Under the pieces are notes generated by a model. That model saw only the letters and a program-made list of their open reading frames with translations, was not told the origin of the DNA and made no database searches. From positions 7,595,929 through 7,620,928 of the forward strand of contig OZ037769.1 of the NCBI GenBank assembly GCA_964035545.1: a stretch of DNA of 25,000 nucleotides, written 5' to 3'. The position numbers and the translations under genes are program-made. Of the stretch, positions 1 through 10,300 are shown one piece after another (within the stretch, counting starts at the first letter, position 1; every line of letters starts with the position of its first letter). Source of the DNA: Bugula neritina (lineage: Eukaryota; Bryozoa; Gymnolaemata; Cheilostomatida; Bugulidae).

Positions 1-198
1 ATTATAAATAAAAATTGCAGTACAGATGGTACCCCACAAAACTTCATAAGTCATGAACAAAACACAAACATAACATTTTCTGAAATATTATGTAACATTT
101 TGTTTCAAAGATGCAACATTTTTTCAAAGTAATAAACATTACTAAATAGAGAACAGAGCTGCCTCTAGAAAGCAATAATAAGACAACTAGTGTAAAGT

Positions 199-3100
199 CT
201 AAGCAACTGGAGCGTAGGTTTCCACTCTTTCTAGCAAAGCATCAGAATAACCAGGAGAGTAATATTTGACGATCTCTTCAGGGTAGCAGTTGTTGATAGT
301 GTTAATATACTCGGCTAGCGCAGACCCCGGCTCTGCTTTTATTTCCTGTATTTTCTTGAGACCACCGGATGTGACAAATAGCCGTCTTGCTTTTGGATCA
401 TGTGGCAAAACCTAAAACAGGGTGCATAGTTTTTCCTACCAATCATATATTCAGTGGAATGATGTTATGAATTTCTTTATCATATCATTATTTATATCAA
501 GTGACAAAGAAACAGCGGTGGTCTAGCAGTTAGAGTGCTGACTTAGTGAACGTAAAGTCAGCAAAGACCATTGGTAATGTTATGAAGGGTGTTTAATTAT
601 CATTATTTTTTTTAACAATAGTGAAAAACGATTGCTTAAAAACCGTTTTCACCAGGGGTTATCACAGGGACAGCGACTGTAAACCCGCATAAGGATATTT
701 ACATTAAATGACTATTTAGACAGTATCATTCATATTTCGTGTTCTCAAAAGTGTATTACCTTGCTGAATTGTCCGACCACATGTTTCAGTATGTTTGCTG
801 GAGCATCTTGTAAGAGTGGCTGTAGGGCTGGAAGGTGAACACACTTCTGGAGAATATTTTTGAGAGCTTTCTTGGCTTTAGTTTGTAAATCTTCTGTAGC
901 ATCTGTTCTAAGATAACACTCCAAAAGTCTGGGCAAGACATTAGCAACAGCAACAGCTTTAGCATGCTCCGGGGTATGTCTACCTATTTGACCGAGTGCC
1001 CAGGCTATCGCAGCCTGTATATATCCTTCCGGCTCTTCAGACAGAGCTATGGAAAGTTGCACAACTCCCTAAAACCAGTTGAGTAACTCATAAATATTTA
1101 CAGCAAGTGTTCCAATCTAACTCAATGTTGATACAGCTATTGGTGGAACATAATTTAAATAAACGTATGCAACTGAGTCTTGGGCTAAATACAATTAAAA
1201 ATCTATGATAGAAATAATTTTAAAACATTAAACTAAAAAAAATTTAAAAATATTTATACCTTTGACACGATAACAGCCATAGCCAGATTCTCAGAGTGAG
1301 CTGCAACATAGCCTAGCATCATGATACCAGGGAGTCTGACATTGCCCCGGCAATCACCGATATAGTCGACCACAGCCGCTACACCTCCTGCATTGACTAT
1401 GAGTTGAGCCAACTGCAACAGAGTTGCTTCATATTGAGAATCATACTGGGTAAAGCGATTGTACTGCGCATTAAACTCAGTTGTAAAATTAGTTACAGCA
1501 AAATTATTACGTTAGTGTAAAACAAATTAAAATAACACATTAATCTAGCAACCTGACTAACCAATCAAGAGAGACAAGTAACTAGGTTTACAGTATTGAA
1601 TTATTAGCACTTGTGGAGCTGCTCACCTCTGGTGTATGTTTAGCAATTTCCCGAATGAGTGTGGCGCAGTTCTTCTTGACGTACTCATCCTGGTCGGTAA
1701 GGCAGGTGAGAACAGCTGGGAAGATCTCCGCTTCAACAACCATCTCAGCCAAGTCCACCGAATGCTTTGATATTTGGCTCAGAGCTGAGAACACTTGCCT
1801 CTGAATAGTACAAAACAAATACTGTCAAACTAACGTATTACTACAAAGTTGTCACTAAACTTGGTCAACATATTTTCTCAGCTCACAAAAACAAACAAAC
1901 CATTTTACTTTCTAGAAAGATTTTTAAAACAATCTACATAATTTACTTTTCCTTTTCACATTGCTATTAGTTTACAGAATGCATCTGATGTCTACAATGA
2001 ACTATTTCTTATAGATTTGACACCATCATAAAATTACACAAATAAATAATAAATTTGCAAGAATGAAATTGTTTGCAAAATTTCTTTGTCTATACACAAA
2101 CTAAAGGTTGAGGTACCTTAAGTTTGGCGTCTGGGTTGAGAATCATCTGAGCGAGATGTGCAATAGCTCCGGCATCAACAACCGTCTGCGCCAACTCTGG
2201 AGAGTGCTTGCAGATGTCACTGAGGGCAGATGCTGAGATGCGCTTCAATGATAACTCAGGTTCTTGTACACAGAGCACCAACAAGGGCACAGCTCCTGCG
2301 TCCACAACCTATAATCATTCAAATAGCAGAAACTTTGAAGGCTACATAATCCAACATTTTAAAACTGCTTTAAAAAATTGCATGTCATGCTATAGGGTAA
2401 ACTAAATGAGCAAGTAACTAAAGTAAAAAACTGGGTAATCTAACATTTAGCATTATAATGTCATATAAACTACTTACAGCTTGAGCCAACTCTGCGTTAT
2501 GTCTAGCAATATAGCCTAAGGCCCATGCAGCAGCCTCCTTCACCCCTGGGTCAAACTCCTCTAAGCAGATCACCAAGGCATCCAGGGCGCCACAGTCTAC
2601 CACTGATTGAGCTAGCTGTGGAGAGTGCTTGGCTACTGCTCTCAGCACAAATGCAGCTGCCTTTTTGTAAAATCGCTAAAACGAAAATTATGCTTTGTGT
2701 TTACAGCAAATTCTAAGTACACAGTTTAAAACAAAGCAATGCGATTTAATATAAATAAGAAATAAAAAAACACGTTGAGAAATTTGAACAAAGATATAAC
2801 TTACATTTTGTTCCGCTAACGAATAAACAAGTTGGGGAAGGATATCTCCTTTAACTACAGCCTCAGCTAAATCATCATTATAATTGGCAAGTCTGCCCAG
2901 AGCTAGAGCAGCTGTTTGTTGAATAGTAGGCACAACATCCAGCAACAGAGGGCGGAGTAAAGACATGACTCCGGCATTCTGAAGAGTTTCTATGTTCTGT
3001 GGCCTTGATGCTAATTCAGCTACACTTTGTACAAACTGAGTGCGAGCCTTTTGATACTGCTCAAAAACTGCAAGTGTAAACAGGTTCACAAAATGAACGT

Positions 3101-3704
3101 CCATCATACAAAGTATTGAAAGCAAATTATTTGAAAACCCATTAATGCAAAGAGTTATGAGTTATAAGAGTTATAAATATCATATTTTAATAAACAATCT
3201 ACCAATATTTTTTCAACTTTTTATACTCATACTGCAGCAAAAGAGGGTAATTAGACCAATTCAAGATGTAAATTTAGCAATAGCATTATTTGTACTGAGC
3301 TCAACTAGCATCATAATATTGTGTTTCAAGAAATTACCAGATATCTACATGGCTACTTTCATTATTGTGTTTAAATAAAACTATGATTTGGAAAGTTCTA
3401 TTATGATTTTAGTCTAAAATACTGATGTGCATTCATACTGATACTTTGAAACTTCAACACTGATTAACGTAAAGCAGAAATTATGCTCACACAAGTATAA
3501 AGAATAAATTACAAAAACAAAACGAAGCCACAGTCGATGTAACTACAAGGCCAGTGATAAACCAAAGCCTTTCAGAAACTGTAATCAAACATTACAAAAA
3601 GTAAAACTGTTTGATTCAACTTCATGTGAAAATGTCCAAATTATACTTTACTGTAAGAAAATACAGCAAATATACTTACTTTGCAAAACTTGTCGTTGAC
3701 TCAT
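199..3704 (-). CDS. SPAG6: SPAG6 (PF16 homologue), armadillo-repeat protein of the axonemal central apparatus
   Basis: Eight exons join in phase: 3680-3704, 2805-3067, 2478-2675, 2117-2308, 1627-1800, 1260-1412, 760-1068, 199-411 (TAG at 199-201), giving 508 aa; human SPAG6 is 509 aa. The product is armadillo repeats throughout, with family-typical stretches such as MSQRQVLQ, RPQNIETLQNAGVMSLL, AHSENLAMAV, GQIGRHTPEH and the C-terminal YYSPGYSD. In the known family it is a structural protein of the flagellar C1 central-pair microtubule, needed for motility; here that is inferred from similarity recalled by eye. All introns use GT-AG; the donor after exon 4 (GTACCT) is weak. The 612-bp first intron and the others show nothing else except a SINE relic in intron 7. 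No AATAAA is visible on the minus strand in the 198 bp after the stop, so the 3' end may lie outside the window. It is divergent from CISD3. Confidence 0.97.
515..590 (+). repeat. tRNA-derived SINE fragment lacking its T arm
   Basis: In SPAG6 intron 7, antisense to the gene. Positions 519-535 read TGGTCTAGCAGTTAGAG, a Pol III A-box-like tRNA head, followed by an anticodon-arm-like stretch. Positions 569-586 (CATTGGTAATGTTATGAA) match the post-tRNA body of the SINE at 9645-9745. Where that copy has its T arm and B box, this one has a 15-nt gap. It is a decayed family member and not a functional tRNA. Confidence 0.55.
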
Positions 3705-3911
3705 TTTTGGTGAACAACAATTTATTTAAACAGAAATCTAAATTCACCGACTATAGTTGACGAGAGCAATCTGAAACAAGAAAATTAAACGCAACTAAGT
3801 GTATAAACTAGTCGTCAAGAAAACATAGCAACAAGTACTCCGCAGCAGCTAGTAACTATATGTTAAGCGCTATGATTCGATAGTAAGAATTCACTGCGAA
3901 GCTAGTTCAAA
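3705..3911. promoter_or_regulatory. Divergent SPAG6/CISD3 promoter region
   Basis: Only 207 bp separate the SPAG6 start codon (minus strand, 3704) from the CISD3 start codon (plus strand, 3912), so both 5' UTRs and core promoters must fit here unless an upstream noncoding exon exists. Positions 3756-3770 hold GTTGAC-GAG-AGCAAT, matching 10 of 12 defined bases of the RFX X-box GTNRCC-N3-RGYAAC. A second, weaker site ends in AGCAAC at 3827-3832. No clear TATA box is positioned for either gene. The boundaries are simply the two start codons. Confidence 0.6.
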
Positions 3912-6900
3912 ATGGCTGCCAAACTTCTTGCCTTTCCATTCATATCCATCAGAGGAACTATTAGCACTACCACACACTTACACCAGTTATCACCATGTTT
4001 AGTAAGTGAAGAATAAGTTTTAAATTTCCCATATAATAATATTCTTCGACATATTTTGAAAAATACTATTAGTATAGGTATAACTGTTGGTATTACTATT
4101 TGCTTAAATTTAAGCCTATAGCCCCCATGCCCCCATGGCCATACTCATACTTATACTTATAGTTATACTATCAGTGATAGTCATACTCATAGTCACTATG
4201 ACTATGATAGTCATAGTCAATATCATAGTGACTGTGAGTCATACTCATAGTGATAGTGGCATAGTGATACTGATAGGCATAGGTCATAGCCCATGGGACT
4301 GGGTTTAACTCATTAGTTATTAGATTTACTAACTTCAAGTAATTACTATTAGTCTTTACTGATTCCTATAGCAGTAGCTATTGCTATTACTATTAGTATT
4401 AGACCTAGTATTATATTCGGTCATTTTGATTATCATTATGAAGTGATTATGATTACGCATATGGCATACTTATATTAATATTCATATTGTAATTGAAATT
4501 GATACTCAATTTGAGTTTTGTAATATTAATATTATAACTATGGTTTTCATTTGACTATCATTATGATGATTCGTTTTATGTATGATTTGATTTTCACAGT
4601 ACTAACAGTAATGATAATCATAATAATTACATCCACTGTCAACATAACAATCAAAATGAGCCATTATCATATTACTAATACTAACACTAATGTCAATGTT
4701 CACGTCTAATGAGTAGTGACTAATCAGTGATAGTAATCATATTCGAATTCAGTAAGGACTAGGCAGAAAATTGCTTAATTTTTTATTATCTAGTTGAACT
4801 AATACTATGAGTATTATAGTGAATTGCTATGAATAATTCACTATTCATTGAGTGCAAGTATCACTATTAGTGTGGCAATCACCTTGACAGTGCAATGTGG
4901 ATATTATTATAATTATATAAATTAATATTTTAAATAAATCTAGACAAGAACACAGGTTCACGCTATTCCTCAAAGTGTTGCAGCATGAAGCATTCTTCCC
5001 TAACCTAATTAACACTCTTAACTCCATGAAATCTCTCCGTAATACCAATATTGGGGACAGTAACTCTTTTAATTCAATATCCTGTAATACTAATAATTTC
5101 CTGCATAGCTTCCTCATTAGAACAGCCCGTGAACTACGCACGGGAGAAACACTAGCAGACTAATAAAAAAAGACCTGAACATCCGATAGTTCCACCTTTC
5201 CCCTATTTGGGGTCTTGGAACTAAATCAAGACAAGACAAGACAAGACAAATGTCATCTAACAATATCTATTATACTTTAGTAACTTTACAGTATACCTTC
5301 AAGACCAAGTTATGCACACACTAAATTGCTATGTAGCAAAAGGTCATTCTATTTAGTTTTATACTTATAAACCAATGTGTTAACAGAAGGTCAACAAACC
5401 AGCCCATAAATTAAATGGCATTCAACAATCGTAACATAAAATCTTATTCAAGTGGCACGCTAACAGTGTTGCAGTTTCATATTAGCATAGATTTAAAATT
5501 TAATAGTTTTACTCATTACCAGTAAGTAAAAGATCACTAATAGTAATGGAGTCTATGTGATAAATGCATTCCAAAGGTTGGATATAAAACTAAGAATCAT
5601 TGATTCAATGTGAATTAGGCTGCTGGTAAACTAGACAGTTGTAAGAAATAAAAGTGAGACTGTCTGTAGAATAACAATGTCTGTAATGGTTATAATAATC
5701 AAATATATGACTAACTGACAATTGAAAACTATAATATCGTCATCAACAGCAAAGTTAATATTTCATCGCTTTATAGTTCAAATTTCTATTTTTTACACCA
5801 TGAGTAGATGTTTAGAATGATAATCGAATTCATATTTCAACCTTTGAGCAGGGCTACCTGATTGCATAAAAATTATTTAGTATTACAATATGTAGAGATA
5901 TTTAGGGTACAACTCAAATACATTTGCTACTTGTTTAAGACAAATTCTCAATAGAATATTTTGTAGTGCGCAGCCTCTAATATACTAATAATCAAACTTT
6001 TAATTTAGAATATATAATATAATTGCTAATTTTCAAACATTTATTTTTACAATTTTTTGCAAATTATATTTCAATGGTTGGTCAAATTATTTTAGTCATG
6101 AGGCAATGCAGACCTACTATATATACACAATCATAAGTAATAAGTGATGAGTTCTATAATGTAGAACAGCTTGTGATACTCTATTAGAATTATCTAAGCA
6201 ACCAATAAAATATACCTTAATTAATGTGAATATAAGTTGGGTGGTGAGTTGACTGAAAGCTAGACTCAATAAAAGATAAAGTTTCACACTATCACCACAG
6301 TCTACAGACATGGTCACTCTTTAGAACTGCTGTAAGCTGTAAAATACTTCAGTACATCAAGAATTTATTTCAATTCGATTTTTAAACTGTCAAATATAAA
6401 TTAAAGAAAAGCTACTTAGTTACATATATGCAGCATAAAACATCTTATCCATCAATTGAATTCAATTCAAGGGTTGTGTGTCCAACAAACTTAGTTTTGT
6501 GAACTCTTCAATTGATAACATTAAACCAACACAGTACAGGTGTAGTATACTACATAAGACACTACAGTACATGTTGTATGGAGTGTAGTAGAGCAATTAA
6601 TAAACTCTGTGTGCTACTTATAGGTACAGATGAGATGTGGCATTTCGAATGGGAAAAGACTTGAATGTCGAAAGCACTTGGAAACTCAAATTTACCCCCA
6701 ACTATATACAGGTGTAGATCCACCAAAAGGTGCAATATATGATAAAAAACCTTTCCGCATGGAGGTTCAAGCAGGGAAAGTCTATCTATGGTGTTCGTGT
6801 GGACAGAGCAAAACTCAAGTAGGTCATTACAATATAAACTTTCTCCTGGCACAACTACAGCTGGTTGGTGAACACTCAAGTTTAAAAATTTAAGGTTTTC

Positions 6901-7136
6901 ATTATTTTACTAGTTAACTACTTCCTTTGTAGCCTTTTTGTGACAGAACCCATTTATACGAAGAAGGAAATGCGAGGATAAAGACGAAGCCAAGATTTAG
7001 ACCAGTCAAATATGTTCCCGAGAAAACTAAGACTGTGTACTTTTGTAACTGTAAGCAGACTGGCAATAGACCTTTCTGTGATAACACACATAAACAACAA
7101 CACATAGAAGAATGTCTTTCGATTTTTAAAAATTAA
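3912..7136 (+). CDS. CISD3: CISD3-type mitochondrial NEET protein with two CDGSH-like [2Fe-2S] motifs
   Basis: Three exons join in phase: 3912-4001, 6624-6818, 6933-7136 (TAA), giving 162 aa; human CISD3 is 127 aa. Family members are small iron-sulfur proteins of the mitochondrial matrix. The first 30 residues lack acidic residues and contain K, R, S and T, like an import presequence. Cluster 1 is WCSCGQSKTQPFCDRTH, with Cys87, Cys89, Cys98 and His102 split by intron 2. Cluster 2 is FCNCKQTGNRPFCDNTH, with Cys133, Cys135, Cys144 and His148. Both keep the C-x-C-x8-C-x3-H spacing, so all eight ligands are present. The normally invariant Gly of CDGSH is Arg in the first and Asn in the second. 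The start sits in a good context (CAAAATGG). The first intron is 2,622 bp and repeat-bearing. A poly(A) signal lies at 7251-7256. The presence of two motifs separates it from CISD1/CISD2, which have one and a membrane anchor. Confidence 0.9.
4139..4290. repeat. Degenerate (NASTAT)n-type simple repeat in CISD3 intron 1
   Basis: About 150 bp built from variants of ATACTC, ATAGTG, ATAGTC and ATACTT with period near 6, in both orientations, so it can fold on itself. A looser continuation of AT-rich trinucleotide variants runs to about 4740. The composition is the same as in the long block at 13240-14815. Confidence 0.7.
4975..5247 (+). mobile_element. Possible 3' end of a non-LTR retrotransposon (LINE) with an AAGAC tail
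   Basis: Positions 5228-5247 are four perfect AAGAC units. Just before them, 5200-5212 is a CCCC-TATTT-GGGG hairpin. A 62-codon open frame ends at 5163, leaving a 64-bp 3' UTR-like stretch before the tail. A short tandem-repeat tail after a stem-loop is typical of CR1/L2-like LINE 3' ends. The short peptide shows no reverse transcriptase or endonuclease motif that I recognise, so the assignment rests on architecture alone. It lies inside CISD3 intron 1, same strand. Confidence 0.35.
5250..6623. other. Remainder of CISD3 intron 1, no gene seen
   Basis: AT-rich intron sequence. Open frames here (for example 6117-6317 on the minus strand) are short and without recognisable motifs. A 10-bp inverted repeat (ATCAATTGAA at 6451-6460, TTCAATTGAT at 6507-6516) is the only structure I noticed. 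Confidence 0.6.
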
Positions 7137-7250
7137 GTCATTAGTCGGCACTTTTTGTACAATATATTTTACACTACATTGTAGTACAAAAACTTTGAAA
7201 ATGACTCAAGTTTATGAATTTTGTAATTATGTTTGTGTCTACAGTCATTT

Positions 7251-7256
7251 AATAAA
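7251..7256 (+). terminator. CISD3 poly(A) signal AATAAA
   Basis: A canonical AATAAA 115 bp after the CISD3 stop codon. It lies 58 bp from the WDR12 stop codon on the other strand, so the two transcripts end close together or overlap slightly. Confidence 0.75.
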
Positions 7257-7286
7257 GTTTTTACAAAAGCGCACCTGGTAAAGATT

Positions 7287-7319
7287 ACACACACAATGGT
7301 AACTTTGATACTGTTTATT
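7287..7319 (-). terminator. WDR12 poly(A) signal overlapping its stop codon, with a GU-rich element
   Basis: On the minus strand AATAAA occupies 7319-7314 and contains the TAA stop codon (7317-7315). A downstream TTGTGTGTGT lies at 7296-7287, at the usual distance for a cleavage-factor GU-rich element. Cleavage between them would give a 3' UTR of under about 20 nt. Confidence 0.65.
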
Positions 7320-10300
7320 GTGATGCTTTATATGAGAAAATATTGAGGGAGTTGTCAGCACCACCACTCAGCATGTAAGATGGGCAACTCCAGTCAACTG
7401 CCATCACTTTGTCACTGTGTCCAGTGAGATCATACAATGGGGTTTTTGGGCTACAAAATAATTACAAGGATTACCTTGGTAATTCAACCGAAACAGCAGT
7501 AATGGAAATTGCAATTAATGTTTTCGGTGAAAATAACTCAATACTATGAGTATGGGTAAAATAAAATGCAAAAAAATTGCATGAGTATTAAGCTCAGTTT
7601 TCCACCAATTAAGAATAGCAGTCCCCTAGACAGTAGCATAGTTCAAGTTCAGCTGTACTTAGAGTATAACACAATGATGTATTCACAATCCTGGTTGATA
7701 GTCTGCAACAATATTTATAACTTCTCCAACATGCTGTGAAGATATCAATGACCTAGTAAATACAAGTTACACTAACTAGGAACCATCTGGATGCATTGTA
7801 AAAAAACCTTTTTAAGATTGTGGGCACAGCTACACTTTCTGTTTTTACTCCACCAATATTCACATAACACCTTAGGTTAGCAACGCTGAACAATACCATG
7901 CTACCCTGTTTGATGCATAACCAGACTGTGGCCATCCAATAATTACAGCTAGAAGACAACATTTTTATCACCCTTGAATGTGAATACAAAATTGAAGTCG
8001 ATCAATTAAGGTTGTAAATTTATGGGCACTGTTCTGGATATATCAAACCATAGAATTTTATTACCCCTTGGTGGCATATGACAAGGGAGAAACACAAATA
8101 TTTCACTAAAGGCATACCTGCGCACATCCCAAAGTTTAGCCAGGTTATCATAAGAGCCAGAGATGAAGAGGTTCTCATCATCCTGAGACCAGAATACTGA
8201 TGATACCCAACCAGTGTGTGAGGAGAAATTTCCGATCACCATTGAAGAGTCTGAAATATTTAGCTGCTACATTACAGACATGCTTTTAAATTTAATTCTA
8301 GCATAAAACTTTATAAGTTACAATTTATTTATCTGCGAGGATTGGTGAACTTGAAAGCTGAAAATTCTGTCATTAATGCAATTTTTTATAATTGCGTCAA
8401 TCAACATTTTGAAATATAAACGTATAGATTCAAAGCTTTTGAATGTCGAGAAATGTTCTACGGAAAAATATTGATACAATTAATATGCAATAACCCTGCT
8501 TCAATCAAGTTATTTACATAATAAAGATGAAGAAAAGTAGAGGAACAGCAACAGTTAAACGATATTCCAGAACTGACTAACAACAATCTGAAGGCTCTGT
8601 TGAACTTATCAACACATTAAAACTCAATTTTCTAGATACAAAAATATTATATTATCGTGTAACGAAGTATCACAACTACCTAGCACAGTTTCACACCTAC
8701 TGACCTTTAACCCTGTGATCCCACAACCTCACATGTCTGTCTGAAGAACCAGTGAGGAATCTTCCAGATACGGGAGAGCAGTCCAATGATAAAATAGCTT
8801 TAGAACTGGTCTACAAAACAAAATATAAGTATTTAAGTCTATGAACAACACTACTGTAGTAGAAACACAAACCTGAATCAAGTCAGCTTCCTAGGTGAAA
8901 GGTGGAATTCAGAGAGCAGCATACTATGAGTGGTTCAGTTACTGCTGCTGCCAAATTCATTCAATAGTGATAACAGAAAAAGCATTTTATTACAATTACC
9001 TCAAACGCCAACAAAATGTATTCTCAACATTCAATTTTTAGCGATTGAGCATATAAATTAGTAAATTATGAAAACATTACAACCACCGCGTTTCCTTGGC
9101 TTCACATGTAAATAGATTTTTTACTCTATGTTTGAAAACAGTTGCATTGAATGAAACCAGAATATAAGTTCATGCAAACCGCAACCACAAATTCATCCTT
9201 ACGCATAATGTGATATAATGAAAATGCAGAGAATGAAATTAGTATATGGTGTCACTAATAACTGAAGATGTATACATACAATAGTTTGAGTGTTGGTTTG
9301 TGTTTCCAGACTCCATATCCGTATAGTATGATCAAGACCAGCGGTTACTATATTGCTCATAGCTTTCCAGCACACACCCATAATTCCCTCACTGTGTCCT
9401 GCCAGGGTGATGATAGGCACCTACAAGCATAAGTTAACACCTAAAGCTAGACTCAACATTCAACTCTGTTACATAACAATGTACAACCTTGGTTTGGCTT
9501 AGACTAAAATGCACTGGTAATTGAAGATTTGACAATATTAAAACAAAGCTCACGCAAATTTTATAGTGAGAAACCCTGATGGAAAGGGTTTTTGTTTGAT
9601 CAAGCTAAAAATTATTCATATGTGGGACAGGATCAATTACGAATGGATGCTTTTCCTAACATCACTAATGGCCTTCACTGGGAATGGAACCCATGACCTC
9701 AGGTTTGCTAGGTCAGTGCGCTAACCCCTAGACCATAGCTGCTCCCTTTGACAATAATCTTTATAATTTTTATAATCCAAAAGCTCACAAAGCTATTAGG
9801 AAATCAGACCTTGCTCTGTGCTTCATGACTTTTTCTTTTCTTGCTCGGTGCCTCTTCATCATCTGTATTTACATTGACTCCTCTATCGTCTAGTGTCCAT
9901 ATCTTCAGCATTTTATCTCTAGACACACTAGCAAACTACAACATAACTTTATTATATTTACAAACTTCTCTTTATGTCTTATCATCTGAGAAAATACAGT
10001 AACATCAGCATCTAAAATCCTAGGGATTTAGTCTTTTTCACTAACTTATTTATGCTATGAAAATTGATGAAAATAATAGTTGAATAATAATAGATTAATT
10101 CAGACACTGCGTCTTCTCCTATTGAAGATTTTATTTTTTACAAACTTGTTTGCTCCATAGAATAAGTGTCTCCCAAGCTTCTAATGCACATCCCAAGCAA
10201 TAGAACAATCTCAAGACATAACCAACAGATGAATAAACCACATAGTTTTTCTTTTTTTAAAAGTTGAATTTAATTATGCGAATTGGTTTTGTAATACTTG

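Noticed and set aside
2047-2085. Short inverted repeat AAATTTGCAA / TTTGCAAAATTT in SPAG6 intron 4
   Set aside because: Short, interrupted and AT-rich, as expected by chance in such DNA.
3145-3378. 77-codon plus-strand hydrophobic open frame in SPAG6 intron 1
   Set aside because: AT-rich composition gives many Ile, Leu and Phe codons by chance; no motif, and antisense to an intron of a firm gene.
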